Shown: in pieces, positions 33,487 to 42,061 of the stretch
How positions within the stretch are numbered: the first letter of the stretch is position 1
Layout: every line of letters begins with the position of its first letter
Assembly: GCA_035569235.1 (NCBI GenBank)
Contig: DATMND010000079.1
Span: forward strand, 1-47,611
Reading direction: 5' to 3'
DNA length: 47,611 nucleotides
DNA from: JAMXLO01 sp035569235
GTDB lineage: Bacteria > Pseudomonadota > Alphaproteobacteria > Acetobacterales > Acetobacteraceae
The notes under the pieces: generated by a model
Seen by the model: only the letters and a program-made list of their open reading frames with translations
Databases searched by the model: none
What the model was told of the DNA's origin: nothing
Position numbers and translations under genes: made by a program

Positions 33487-34026
33487 TCGTCAATTCTCCT
33501 TGAAGCATTGCAAGGCGGCTGGTGCTGCAAATTGCTTTCCGGCCATGTTGTATCCAATGCCGGACATTCAGCGAATAAAGCTTTCCGGGCACGTCGAGCC
33601 TGATCGTCGTCGCCATCTTACCGAAATGGACGGTATCCGGCGCGACGGCTTGGAGCGAAGAGTCTGATATGGGAGGGAGAGTGGTGCTACAACTGACGCA
33701 TTCCGCTTGGAAGCAGGGTGTTGCCCTATTCGCCTGTTGTCGCGTCGATTGCGCAGTGAGCAATCGCATGAGGTCGCGAGGACAGACGTACTTATATTGG
33801 CGAGCTGACTTTCATAGGGTCATTTGCATTTCCGGACATTACCGACGATCGTGCCCGTTCGCTGCAATGCAACACACTTGCGCGATTCAGGGCCATCGGC
33901 TTGCCGGATCGAACGACAACGGGCTGCCTGGGCGCACTGCGTTACTTTGACGCGCTGCCGCCGTCGTATTCCGAGGCTGCTGGTTGCCGGCGTTGTCCTC
34001 CACACCATAGGGATTAAGGAAGCATA
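33099..34026. other. Gene-poor interval, compositionally distinct
   Basis: About 930 bases without a convincing coding region. Base composition is less GC-rich than the surrounding operons, and stop codons are frequent in most frames. Apart from the weak frame at 33079-33486 I see no promoter, repeat or RNA structure that stands out. It borders the methyltransferase-like gene and a transposase remnant, consistent with an old insertion. Confidence 0.6.
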
Positions 34027-34695
34027 ATGGGTTATACTTGGGAATTTGACAGACGGACAGGACACCCCCTGTGGCGCAGAGTGACGCGCATCGTTGTGCC
34101 GGTCGGTGTGCGCCGCCGCGTCGGCACGTGGCTCGGCGAGCTTAGGATTGACCGTCGCCCAGATCGTATCTATTTGACGCGTGAGTTGATTCCCGCTGTG
34201 GCACGTCGCGGCGGCAAACTGCTCTTTGTTGGTTGCCGGCGATACACCAAGAACTACCCTGCTCTATTTGGCGCGCACGGCGCAGATTGCTGGACTATTG
34301 ATATCGACCTGTCCGTTGCACGCTGGGGTGCGCCGGAACAGCACGTGGTCGGCGACCTCCTGGATGCCTTAGACTATTGGTCTCCTGCGACGTTCGACAC
34401 TATTGTGCTGAACGGGGTTTTCGGTTTCGGCCTCAACGCCATGAGGGACCAGGATGCGGCACTGCGGGTTTGTCGTCGCCTTCTGACCGCTGATGGCCGG
34501 CTGATCCTGGGTTGGAATATCGACCGATGCGTCGATCCGTCGGAATTATCCGCAGTGCGAAGCCACTATCGACCTTCATCCCTATCAGGATTGGCTCGAC
34601 ATCAAACTTTCGCTAAATCGGCGCATGTTTTTGACACCTTTACAGTGGGAGATCTCGTTGAACCACAAGCACATTTCGCCGGCGTCCAAGGTTAG
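34027..34695 (+). CDS. Class I SAM-dependent methyltransferase-like protein
   Basis: A 222-aa protein. GGKLLFVGCRRYTKNYPALF resembles the glycine-rich first strand of a Rossmann methyltransferase, but with Gly-Cys-Arg instead of GxGxG. DCWTIDIDLSVARWG carries acidic residues at the end of strand 2. VVGDLLDAL, FDTIVLNGVFGFGLN and RVCRRLLTADGRLILGWN complete the fold, as in sugar or lipid-tail methyltransferases. Codon use is less GC-biased than neighbours, suggesting horizontal origin. Substrate unknown. Confidence 0.65.
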   Translation: MGYTWEFDRRTGHPLWRRVTRIVVPVGVRRRVGTWLGELRIDRRPDRIYLTRELIPAVARRGGKLLFVGCRRYTKNYPALFGAHGADCWTIDIDLSVARWGAPEQHVVGDLLDALDYWSPATFDTIVLNGVFGFGLNAMRDQDAALRVCRRLLTADGRLILGWNIDRCVDPSELSAVRSHYRPSSLSGLARHQTFAKSAHVFDTFTVGDLVEPQAHFAGVQG

Positions 34696-34732
34696 TAGGA
34701 AGTGTCGTGAGACGATTTGACTCATTATCGAC

Positions 34733-34870
34733 GGTGCAATTCCATCGGCACGCTGAGCCTATGCGGTCGATAATATCCAGGCAAAGACGGTCTTTTCAGG
34801 TGGATCGTGTGCTTTTCCTTGATGAAGCCGATCACCTGCTAGCGATAGCCGGGGCACACCCCCGGAAATG
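34733..34870 (-). pseudogene. IS200/IS605 TnpA remnant
   Basis: Reading the minus strand, QVIGFIKEKHTIHLKR is preceded by PGYR and a stop, where IS200-type TnpA has PPKYxVSQVIGFIKGKSAIHLAR. The similarity continues weakly and then meets two stops. This is a short decayed fragment of a Y1 transposase without intact ends. It marks an earlier mobile-element visit next to the methyltransferase-like gene. Confidence 0.5.
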
Positions 34871-34904
34871 TCAAACTTCTACTGCTTCCCCGGCAGAGCC
34901 GGGG
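34849..34904. repeat. Two adjacent GC-rich hairpins
   Basis: CCGGGG (34849-34854) pairs with CCCCGG (34860-34865), and CCCCGGC (34888-34894) pairs with GCCGGGG (34898-34904). They lie between the transposase remnant and the ABC operon. They could be terminator-like structures or remains of an IS end. The rest of 34696-35077 shows no gene. Confidence 0.5.
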
Positions 34905-35077
34905 GAGCTCCCAATGTATTCGGGCAGGTCTGGCTGAGAACCGCGCGGATTTTCTCGGGATGGTCGCGATGGCCTAAGGCGGCTCTGCTATCAGGACGGA
35001 CGGGCGGGCGGGCTCGGCCATTGACTTGACCGGCGCCCCCCGACATCGTTTCCGCGCAGAAGCCTCGAGAGCACGCG

Positions 35078-35887
35078 GTGCGCGACAATGCCGATGAGAA
35101 CCGTCCGCAGATCACCATCGAGCATGTGAGTCACACATATCGGCCGCCCCGCGGCAAACCGGTGCTCGCACTCCAGGACGTATCCCTAGAGGTCGGCACA
35201 CGCGAATTCCTGGCGCTGCTCGGACCGTCCGGCTGCGGCAAGTCCACCCTGCTCTACCTGCTCGGCGGATTCCTACCGATCGAGGCAGGATGCATCTCGG
35301 TGAACGGCAAGCCGGTGACGGCTCCCGGTCCCGACCGGGGCATCGTGTTCCAGCACTTCGCGCTGTTCCCCTGGAAGACTGTCCGCGCCAACATCGCCTA
35401 CGGCCTCGAACGCCAGGGCATGCCGCGTCCGGAGCGCGATTTCCGCGTGCAGACAATGATCGACCTCGTCGGCCTCTCGGGGTTCGAGGACAGCTACCCC
35501 GCGGCCTTGTCCGGCGGTATGAAGCAGCGCGCGGCGCTGGCCAGAACGCTGGTGTTCGATCCCGCGATCCTGCTGATGGACGAACCGTTCGGCGCGCTGG
35601 ATGCGCAGACCCGCTATCTGATGCAGACGGAATTGCAGAACATCTGGCGAAGCACGCCAAAGACCGTGGTCTTTGTCACGCACGACGTGCAGGAGGCGGT
35701 CTATCTCGCAGGCCGCGTCGCGGTGATGTCGGCACGGCCAGGGCGGATCATGAATGTCGTCGATACCAGCTTCGAAAAGACTGAACGGGGCATCTTCAAG
35801 GCCAGGCATTTCGTGGACAAGGTGGACGAGCTTTGGGCGCTTGTGCGCGACGAGGCCATCAAGGCGCAGAGCGCCAGGGATCCATGA
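35078..35887 (+). CDS. ABC transporter ATPase, nitrate/sulfonate/taurine type
   Basis: A 269-aa ATP-binding subunit: Walker A GPSGCGKST, Q-loop VFQHFALFPWKTV, signature LSGGMKQRAALAR, Walker B ILLMDEPFGALD and switch His in FVTHDVQEA. This set and length are typical of SsuB/TauB/NrtD-like proteins. The GTG at 35078 is the most upstream plausible start. It is followed by two permeases through ATGA- and GTGA-type overlaps and then a binding protein, forming a complete importer. Confidence 0.93.
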   Translation: MRDNADENRPQITIEHVSHTYRPPRGKPVLALQDVSLEVGTREFLALLGPSGCGKSTLLYLLGGFLPIEAGCISVNGKPVTAPGPDRGIVFQHFALFPWKTVRANIAYGLERQGMPRPERDFRVQTMIDLVGLSGFEDSYPAALSGGMKQRAALARTLVFDPAILLMDEPFGALDAQTRYLMQTELQNIWRSTPKTVVFVTHDVQEAVYLAGRVAVMSARPGRIMNVVDTSFEKTERGIFKARHFVDKVDELWALVRDEAIKAQSARDP

Positions 35888-36633
35888 CGGTCGCGCCCGT
35901 GCTGCGCTACGTGCCGTTGCTTTTGTTGGCGCTGTGCTGGGAGGCCGCCTCGCGCCTGCACGTCGCATCCTCGCTCGCGCTGCCACCGCTGACATCGGTG
36001 GCCCAGGCGTGGATCGAGCTGATCGAGGATGGTGAACTGCTGCCCAACGCGATGGCCTCGCTGTACCGCTGCGCCGTCGGATTGGGGTTGTCAATTCTGC
36101 TGGGTTCGATACTCGGCATCTTCATGGCCTGGTGGCGCCCGGTGAATATCGTCGTCGCACCTCTGGTCGAGATCTTCTATCCGCTGCCGAAGTCGGCGTT
36201 GATCCCGGTCACGGTGATCTGGCTCGGCTTCGGCGACGCGTCGAAAATCCTCCTGATCTTCCTCGGCTGCATGCTGCCGGTCACGATCGGCGCGTTCAAT
36301 GGCGCCCGCGGCAGCGACCGCGCCCTTGTCTGGTCGGCGCGCGGCATGGGTGCCGGCGAGTTCCGTGTGCTGTGGGACGTGGTAACGCCAAGCGCGATGC
36401 CGGAGCTGCTCAACGGCATCCGCACCGCGCTCGCATTGTCCTTCATCCTACTGGTAAGTTCGGAAATGATCGTGTCGCAGGAGGGGCTTGGCCATCTGAT
36501 CGGCGTGCTCGGCGCCAACGGTTCCTATGAGGGAATGTTCGCGGTGGTGCTGACCGTCGCGTTCATCGGCTACGGCGCCGACCGGGCGTATCAGGCGATC
36601 GTGCGTCGGGCTCTGCGGTGGCAGCTTCAGTGA
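35884..36633 (+). CDS. ABC transporter permease, SsuC/TauC type (first)
   Basis: A 249-aa inner-membrane protein with about six spans. The EAA-type cytoplasmic loop SARGMGAGEFRVLWDVVTPSAMPE and the preceding PLPKSALIPVTVIWLGFGDASK segment are hallmarks of nitrate/sulfonate/taurine permeases. Its ATG overlaps the ATPase stop (ATGA). It presumably heterodimerises with the next permease. Confidence 0.92.
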   Translation: MTVAPVLRYVPLLLLALCWEAASRLHVASSLALPPLTSVAQAWIELIEDGELLPNAMASLYRCAVGLGLSILLGSILGIFMAWWRPVNIVVAPLVEIFYPLPKSALIPVTVIWLGFGDASKILLIFLGCMLPVTIGAFNGARGSDRALVWSARGMGAGEFRVLWDVVTPSAMPELLNGIRTALALSFILLVSSEMIVSQEGLGHLIGVLGANGSYEGMFAVVLTVAFIGYGADRAYQAIVRRALRWQLQ

Positions 36634-37436
36634 GCGCCAGTGCTTCCCTGGCACGTGTCGTCGCCACCAGCGGCGTGCTGCTGGCGCGGTCATCGGCGAT
36701 CATCGTGCTGCTGGCCGGCTGGGAACTGTTCGCACGCAGCGGGAAGGTGACGATGTTCGTTCTGCCGCCGCTGAGCGCCGTGGTGGAACGCGTCTGGGCC
36801 GACGCGATCGGCGGCGATCTTCTGCGCAACACTCTTCTAACATTGTATCGCGCGCTCGCGGGCTTTCTCATCGCAGCCGTAGCCGGGGTTGCGCTCGGCG
36901 TGCTGATCATGCGGAGCAAAATCTCCCGCTGGTTCTTCGATCCGATCATCTCGGTCGGCTTCCCGATGCCGAAGATCGCCTTCCTGCCGATCATCGTCCT
37001 TTGGTTCGGCGTCTACGATCTGTCGAAGATCTCGATGGTGGTGTTCGATGCGGTCTTCCCGATCGTGACGGCGACCATCATCGGCATCCAGGGCGTGGAG
37101 CGCGAGCTGATCTGGTCGGCGCGCGGCATGGGCGCGAGCGACCGGGAGGCGATCTGGCAGGTCGTGCTGCCGGCGGCGCTGCCGCGCATTCTCACCGGGC
37201 TTCAGGTCGCGCTGCCGATCGCGCTGATCGTCGCGATCGTCTCCGAGATGACGATGGGCGGCTACGGACTCGGCGGGGCGATGCTGACCGCGTCGCGCTT
37301 TTCCAATTCGCGCGGCGTGTTCGCGGCGCTGCTCGAAATCACCGTCGTTGGCTATGTGCTGGTCAAGGGGATGGCGCTGCTGCGGCGTCGTCTTCTCGTC
37401 TGGCATGCCGAAGCGGACAGCCCCGCGACGGCGTAG
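36630..37436 (+). CDS. ABC transporter permease, SsuC/TauC type (second)
   Basis: A 268-aa permease homologous to the preceding one: FPMPKIAFLPIIVLWFGVYDLSK, then SARGMGASDREAIWQVVLPAALPRI. A GTG at 36630 overlaps the upstream stop (GTGA); another GTG four codons earlier (36618) is possible. Having two permease genes rather than one homodimeric SsuC is less common and points to an aromatic or pyrimidine-like substrate system or simple gene duplication. Confidence 0.9.
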   Translation: MSASASLARVVATSGVLLARSSAIIVLLAGWELFARSGKVTMFVLPPLSAVVERVWADAIGGDLLRNTLLTLYRALAGFLIAAVAGVALGVLIMRSKISRWFFDPIISVGFPMPKIAFLPIIVLWFGVYDLSKISMVVFDAVFPIVTATIIGIQGVERELIWSARGMGASDREAIWQVVLPAALPRILTGLQVALPIALIVAIVSEMTMGGYGLGGAMLTASRFSNSRGVFAALLEITVVGYVLVKGMALLRRRLLVWHAEADSPATA

Positions 37437-37501
37437 GCGCTCGCCATGCAGCGCCGCCTGCGGCGCGGGCCGCCATGAACAACAACGGAAGGGGATGGGA
37501 G

Positions 37502-38515
37502 ATGGCAATGCGCTCACGACGCGACGTTCTGGCGGCAACGGCCGCGCTGTCGATGTTTGGTGCCGGACGTGCCCGTGGTGCGGACCCAGTGAAGATCCGG
37601 CTGTCCTGGGTGGCGCCGCTGGCGAACTGGGGCTCGATCTGGCTGGAGAAGAAGGAACTCGCCGTCCACCTCGGCCAGTCCTACACGCTGGAGGCGGTGC
37701 ATTTCAGCGGCACGCCGACGATGGTCACCGCGGTGGCCAACGGCGAACTCGAGGTTCCGGCGCTCACCTTCTCGGCGCTGCCCATCGCTGTCGAGAATGC
37801 GGGTCTCGACGACTTGGTGGTGATATCGGACGAGTTCCAGGACGGCGTGCCGGGCTACTACAGCAGCGAGTACAAGGTGCTAGCCGATGGACCGATCAGG
37901 ACCGTCCAGGACCTGAAGGGCAAGGTGCTCGCGACCAACGTCGCCGGCAGCGCGGTGGACGTCACAATGCGCGCGATGCTGCGCAAGAATGGACTTGAGG
38001 ACAATCGCGATTACACCGTGATCGAAACGCCGTTTCCAACCATGCAGGCTATGCTGGCCGAGAAGAAGGCCGACCTCGTCACCGCCGTGCTGCCGTTCGC
38101 CCGTGCGCCCGAGATGCAGAAGATGGCGCGCACATTGTTCACCGGTCGGGACGCACTCGGTCGCACGCAGTTCGCGTTCCTCACCGCCAGACGGTCGTTT
38201 ATCGACCAGCACCGCGCGGCGATGGTCGATTTCATGGAGGATACGCTGCGCATTGCGCGCTGGTACATGGACCCCGCCAACCATGCGGGGGCGGCTGCGA
38301 TTGCGGCGCGGGTCACCAGGCAGCCGCCCGAGCGGTTCGACTGGCTGTTCACCAGCGAGGACGACTATCGTGATCCAAACATGATCCCCGATCTCGCCGC
38401 ACTCCAATCCAACGTGCAGGTGATGAAGGACCTGGGCATCGTCGGCACCACGGTGGACATCGGCAGACATGCCGATCTGAGCCTGATCAAGGAGGCGGCA
38501 GCCCGACTGAAATGA
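37502..38515 (+). CDS. ABC transporter substrate-binding protein (NMT1/SsuA-like)
   Basis: A 337-aa periplasmic binding protein. Signal peptide: SRRDVLAATAALSMFGAGRARGA with twin arginines, so Tat export is possible. The mature part has VKIRLSWVAPLANWGSIWLEKK, TVQDLKGKVLATNVAGSAVD and a closing RHADLSLIKEAAARL, as in NMT1/SsuA proteins. The start at 37502 follows GGAAGGGG; a start at 37508 is equally possible. It completes the importer. The ligand is unknown; a sulfonate, nitrate-like anion or aromatic compound would fit. Confidence 0.9.
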   Translation: MAMRSRRDVLAATAALSMFGAGRARGADPVKIRLSWVAPLANWGSIWLEKKELAVHLGQSYTLEAVHFSGTPTMVTAVANGELEVPALTFSALPIAVENAGLDDLVVISDEFQDGVPGYYSSEYKVLADGPIRTVQDLKGKVLATNVAGSAVDVTMRAMLRKNGLEDNRDYTVIETPFPTMQAMLAEKKADLVTAVLPFARAPEMQKMARTLFTGRDALGRTQFAFLTARRSFIDQHRAAMVDFMEDTLRIARWYMDPANHAGAAAIAARVTRQPPERFDWLFTSEDDYRDPNMIPDLAALQSNVQVMKDLGIVGTTVDIGRHADLSLIKEAAARLK

Positions 38516-38619
38516 CGCCGCGCGGCGCCGGTCGCAGCGCCCGCGGGCCGGCGTTCGTGGTTGCAAATCTGCCGATATCGCAATAAACGGGCGCAATCAC
38601 GCGACGAGTGGAGACTGAC

Positions 38620-39141
38620 ATGCGATCATGCACATTTGGGGCGTCGCGATTGGGTGTCGCGATGGTTGGCCTCTGGGCCCTTGGTTGCGTTCCCTCCGGC
38701 GCGGAGGAGAAAGAGACGCCCGCCTTTGCCGCGGCCATCAGAGAGATTCCGGCGACCGTCCAGCAGGGCCTCACGTCCGCCGCCCGAGGCGGCCGGCCGA
38801 TCTCCGCCAAGTTCGAGATGGACGGCGACGAGGCGGAACTGACGGTCTACGTCGCGCGGCCCGACGGGTTCAGGGAGATCACCATCAACCCGCGAAGCGG
38901 CGGCGCGGCGGGCGCCACGCTCATCACCGAGGGCGACGACCTGAAGGATGCGCAGGCGCAGGCCGCCGCGATGGCAAGTGCGAAGACCACCCTGCTCGCG
39001 TCCGCCGAACACGCCGTAGTCGCAAACCCCGGTGCACGCGTGGTGAGTGTATTCCCCGAGCTTCAGAATGGCCACGCGGTCGCCGTCGTCACGCTGCTGA
39101 ACGGCGACAATTTCACCAAGGTCACCGAAATGCTGGAGTGA
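38620..39141 (+). CDS. Exported PepSY-like protein (paralogue 2)
   Basis: A 173-aa protein, the same length as the paralogue at 32577-33098. Shared blocks are EEKxTPAxAAA, GRPISAKFE, DGFRE, DDLKDAQ and a closing NGDNFTKVTEMLE versus RGDDFNKVTEKLD. A signal sequence (GVAMVGLWALGCVPSGA, possible lipobox) is present. GTGGAG precedes the ATG at 38620. It follows the ABC operon by about 100 bases and is convergent with the monooxygenase gene. Function unknown; PepSY assignment is tentative. Confidence 0.75.
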   Translation: MRSCTFGASRLGVAMVGLWALGCVPSGAEEKETPAFAAAIREIPATVQQGLTSAARGGRPISAKFEMDGDEAELTVYVARPDGFREITINPRSGGAAGATLITEGDDLKDAQAQAAAMASAKTTLLASAEHAVVANPGARVVSVFPELQNGHAVAVVTLLNGDNFTKVTEMLE

Positions 39142-39150
39142 GCGGCGATC

Positions 39151-39311
39151 AACTCCCTCTCCGCCCCTGTGGGGCGGAGAGGGTCGGGGAGAGGTGGGGC
39201 CGGTGCAATAGGTGAGGTGACGGAGTTTTCCAGTTCCCCTGCTGTGTGCGTTGGCGCTGGCCCCCCACCTCACCCTGACCCTCTCCGCCCCCAGGGGCGG
39301 AGAGGGAAGGT
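39151..39311. repeat. Inverted repeat, type C, copy 1
   Basis: The left arm AACTCCCTCTCCGCCCC and right arm GGGGCGGAGAGGGAAGGTT bracket about 120 bases, including inner arms GGGTCGGGGAGAGGTGGGG and CCCCACCTCACCCTGACCCT. Copy 2 lies at 39453-39612. It separates two convergent genes. Confidence 0.8.
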
Positions 39312-39337
39312 TGCGGAGGTGACACGATGCGCGAACT

Positions 39338-39450
39338 TCACTCCGCGGCGAGGGACCATCGGCTGCGGCCACCACCGGCCCTCCCATTCGGAGAACAGCA
39401 GGCGTAGCCGCGGCAAAACATTTTCGGCGAACAGCGTTGTGTTGTACTTC
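39338..39450 (-). pseudogene. Duplicated 3' fragment of the adjacent monooxygenase gene
   Basis: The minus strand encodes KYNTTLFAENVLPRLRLLFS then EWEGRWWPQPM. This matches the C-terminus of the monooxygenase at 39639 (KYNTKLFAEKVLPRLHPLFS, EWEDRWWPQPM). An internal deletion after PQPM shifts the frame. Together with the type C repeat next to it, the fragment forms a duplicated unit of about 300 bp. Confidence 0.85.
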
Positions 39451-39452
39451 TC

Positions 39453-39612
39453 AACTCCCTCTCCGCCCCTGTGGGGCGGAGAGGGTCGGGGAGAGGTGGG
39501 GCCGGTGCAACAGGTGAGGTGACCGAGTTTTCCAATTCCCGTGCTGCGCGCGTTGGCGATGGCCCCCACCTCACCCTGACCCTCTCCGCCCCAAGGGGCG
39601 GAGAGGGAAGGT
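39453..39612. repeat. Inverted repeat, type C, copy 2
   Basis: A close copy of 39151-39311 with the same outer arms and central GGTGAGGTGACCGAGTTTTC. It lies 27 bases beyond the stop of the monooxygenase gene, just as copy 1 lies beyond the duplicated fragment. Confidence 0.85.
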
Positions 39613-39638
39613 TGCGGAGGCGGTGCGATGTGCGAACT

Positions 39639-40901
39639 TCACTCCGCGGCAAGGCCTGGCACGAAGGCCGGCACTTCGGCGCGCTGCGCGGCTTCCATCG
39701 GCTGCGGCCACCACCGGTCCTCCCATTCGGAGAACAGCGGATGCAGCCGCGGCAGCACCTTCTCGGCGAATAGCTTGGTGTTGTACTTCGTGAGTTCCTT
39801 GCCCATGTTGCCGTATTGCAGCAGAAGCATCAGGTGTCCCACGTTCAGCGAAGTCGCGACCTCGGTAAGCTGCTCCACCACCTCGTCCGGCGAACCGATG
39901 ATGACGTAGCCGCGGTCGACGATGTCCTCCATGTGCGTCGCATCGCGCGCCTCTGCGCGAGCGGCCAGTGACGCGGCCCGCCCGACCTGGCTCTGCATGC
40001 CGGCGCGCATCGTGCCTTCGGTCACATAACCGGGCGGCGTCGCCCAGCGCGGATCGGTGAACAGGCAGCGGCCGTAGAAGTACTCGGCCGGCGCACGATA
40101 CAGCTCCATCGCCTTCTCGCGCGTCTCCGCGACACCGACAAACTGAAGGAAGCCGGCGCGGTACGGATTGCGGTCCTTCCCGAGGCGCGACATCTCGGTC
40201 CAGAATCCATCCATCGTCGCCTTGCCGTCCTTGTAACCGAAATAGGACAGGTAGGCGTAGACGTAGTCCATCTTCGCGCACCACTGCCACGTCTCGATCG
40301 AGCCGCCGCCCGGAATCCACACCGGCGGATGCGGCTGCTGCACTGGACGCGGCCAGATGTTCACATAGCGCTGCTGGTTGAAGCGCCCGTTGAACGCAAA
40401 CGTATCCTTCTCCTGCCAGGCCTTCATCACGAGGTCATGTGCCTCGAGGTAACGCTCCCGCAGCAGGCTCGGATTCTGGCCGTAGCAATAGCAGGTATCC
40501 ATCGGCGTCCCGACCGGGAAGCCGGCAATCAACCGCCCGCCCGAGATGCAGTCGATCATCGCGAACTCCTCCGCGACGCGCGTCGGCGGATTGTACAGCG
40601 CGAGCGAATTGCCCATCACGCAGATCGCGGTGTCGCGCGTGCGGCGCGAGATGGCGGACGCGATCAGGTTGGGTGACGGCATCAGCCCGTAGCCGTTGGA
40701 GTGATGCTCGTTGCAGCAGACCGCGTCGAACCCGCAATCGGCGGCGAACTCCATCTCGTCCATGAAGTCGTTGTACATCAGGTGTGCACGCTTCGGATCG
40801 AACAGCGACGAGTGGATGTCTACCCACACCGACGGATGTTTCTGTCGGAAGTCCTCCGGCAGTTCGGTGTACGGCATCAGGTGGAACCAGAGGAGCTTCA
40901 T
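39639..40901 (-). CDS. LLM-class (bacterial luciferase family) flavin-dependent monooxygenase
   Basis: A 420-aa member of the luciferase-like monooxygenase family. Features are FDAVCCNEHHSNGYGLMPSP, LALYNPPTRVAEEFAMIDCISGGRLIAGFPVGTP, and later VGVAETREKAMELYRAP and YVIIGSPDEVVEQLTEVA. These enzymes use reduced FMN and O2 to oxidise sulfonates, aromatic amines or chelators. The start MKLLWFHLMPY at 40901 is typical; the upstream extension is not. It lies beside a nitrate/sulfonate-type importer, so transported substrate plus oxidative cleavage is plausible but unproven. Confidence 0.9.
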   Translation of the reverse strand: MKLLWFHLMPYTELPEDFRQKHPSVWVDIHSSLFDPKRAHLMYNDFMDEMEFAADCGFDAVCCNEHHSNGYGLMPSPNLIASAISRRTRDTAICVMGNSLALYNPPTRVAEEFAMIDCISGGRLIAGFPVGTPMDTCYCYGQNPSLLRERYLEAHDLVMKAWQEKDTFAFNGRFNQQRYVNIWPRPVQQPHPPVWIPGGGSIETWQWCAKMDYVYAYLSYFGYKDGKATMDGFWTEMSRLGKDRNPYRAGFLQFVGVAETREKAMELYRAPAEYFYGRCLFTDPRWATPPGYVTEGTMRAGMQSQVGRAASLAARAEARDATHMEDIVDRGYVIIGSPDEVVEQLTEVATSLNVGHLMLLLQYGNMGKELTKYNTKLFAEKVLPRLHPLFSEWEDRWWPQPMEAAQRAEVPAFVPGLAAE

Positions 40902-41009
40902 GGCGTGACGTCCCGCGGCAATTTGGCTACCCGCGAGTATGCCGCGACGACACGCCGGTCCGTCAACCCGGGGGCGATTCCATTCGTCACCCCGGCGTTC
41001 CATTCGTCA

Positions 41010-41027
41010 CCCCCGCGAAAGCGGGGG
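41010..41027. terminator. Hairpin with GAAA loop, type A core
   Basis: CCCCCGC (41010-41016), loop GAAA, GCGGGGG (41021-41027). This short, very stable hairpin lies after the stop of the WxxGxW lipoprotein gene and before the monooxygenase start. It resembles one arm of the type A palindrome. There is no T-tract, so terminator function is tentative. Confidence 0.4.
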
Positions 41028-41055
41028 CCCGCCCCGTGTCACAGTCCCGATCAGC

Positions 41056-41424
41056 TCAGGCCCAATGGCCCTCCAGCCAGACCCAGCCACCTGTCGTCTG
41101 CTGCGCCCATCGGCCCGGAATCCAGGTCGTTTGGCCGGGCGGCGGTGGCACATACTGGCCGGGCTGCCAGAGCCAGGTGTTGTTGCTGAAGCGCCAGTGG
41201 CCCGGCTGCCAGACGACCGGTCCCATGCCCAGAGACGGCGGCGGTACCAGTTCGGATTGTGGCGGCGGCGGCGGCCCCGGCGCGACCAGCGAGGCAGATT
41301 GCAACTGCTCCGTCGGCGGCTGCACGATGATTTGGGTCGTGGTTGGCGACGGCTCCGGGCGCCCGCACCCGACCAGTGCGATCACCAGGGGCGCCATGAG
41401 ACACACATTCTGGATGCGAGCCAT
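41056..41424 (-). CDS. WxxGxW-repeat lipoprotein
   Basis: A 122-aa protein with a lipoprotein signal (MAPLVIALVGC, lipobox LVGC). A proline-rich stretch is followed by repeats around tryptophan-glycine: VVWQPGHWRF, WLWQPGQYVP, TTWIPGRWAQ and WVWLEGHW. Such YxW/WxxGxW repeats occur in small envelope proteins of Proteobacteria with unknown role. AGGGAGGAG precedes the ATG at 41424; the longer frame upstream overlaps the next gene and is rejected. It follows a paralogue 16 bases upstream on the same strand. Confidence 0.82.
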   Translation of the reverse strand: MARIQNVCLMAPLVIALVGCGRPEPSPTTTQIIVQPPTEQLQSASLVAPGPPPPPQSELVPPPSLGMGPVVWQPGHWRFSNNTWLWQPGQYVPPPPGQTTWIPGRWAQQTTGGWVWLEGHWA

Positions 41425-41440
41425 CGTCTCCTCCCTGCGG

Positions 41441-41806
41441 TCAGCTCTGCCAGTGACCATCCATCCAGACATAGCCGCCGGACGGCTGCTGCACCCAGTG
41501 GCCAGGTTCCCAGACCGCCTGCGGTGCCGGTCTCTGCACGTACTGGCCCGAAGCCCACTGCCAGTTGGCGCCATTCCACATCCAGTGGCCTGGCTGCCAG
41601 TACATCACATGAGCTTCCGCTGACGGCGGGGGCGGGACGGTCTCCACTTGGGGTGGCGGCGGCGGATTCGGTGCGATGACAACCGTCGATTGGGCGAACT
41701 GCTCAGGTGCCGGCGTGACCATCTGCACCGGCTGTGCGATGGCGGCGGCGGAACCGGCCAGACACGAGATCACCGGGATTGCGAGGCTCGTTATTCGCGT
41801 TTGCAT
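41441..41806 (-). CDS. WxxGxW-repeat exported protein
   Basis: A 121-aa protein with a signal peptide (SLAIPVISCLAGSAAAIAQ) and four repeats: YWQPGHWMWN, WASGQYVQ, VWEPGHWVQ and VWMDGHWQS. It is homologous to the downstream lipoprotein, but its cleavage site looks like signal peptidase I. AAGGAGA lies upstream of the ATG. The tandem pair probably acts together in the cell envelope; function unknown. Confidence 0.82.
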   Translation of the reverse strand: MQTRITSLAIPVISCLAGSAAAIAQPVQMVTPAPEQFAQSTVVIAPNPPPPPQVETVPPPPSAEAHVMYWQPGHWMWNGANWQWASGQYVQRPAPQAVWEPGHWVQQPSGGYVWMDGHWQS

Positions 41807-42061
41807 TGATTGGTCTCCTTCGATCGGAATGACAGGTAGAAACGCTTGTGACGATCTTTGGGTTTGATTTCGGCTGTCTAACAGATTGGCGGGAATTACG
41901 GCGCCAATACGGCTTGCGACATGCGCTGCCGGTCACATGGCATTGAATGTACTGGCGGATGCTTGTTCACGACTATGCGAACAAGCACGCAAAGGTGATT
42001 CCACCGTCCCACAAGAGTTATACCAACCGCCCGTGCAAGTGACCCATCGATCGCCCCCCGT

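Noticed and set aside
33449..33950. Several frames of about 90-106 codons in the gene-poor interval
   Set aside because: No ribosome site, no motif, mutual overlap on both strands.
39151..39612. Possible CRISPR or structured RNA in the repeated block
   Set aside because: Only two long inverted repeats separated by a gene fragment; no regular short repeat-spacer pattern.
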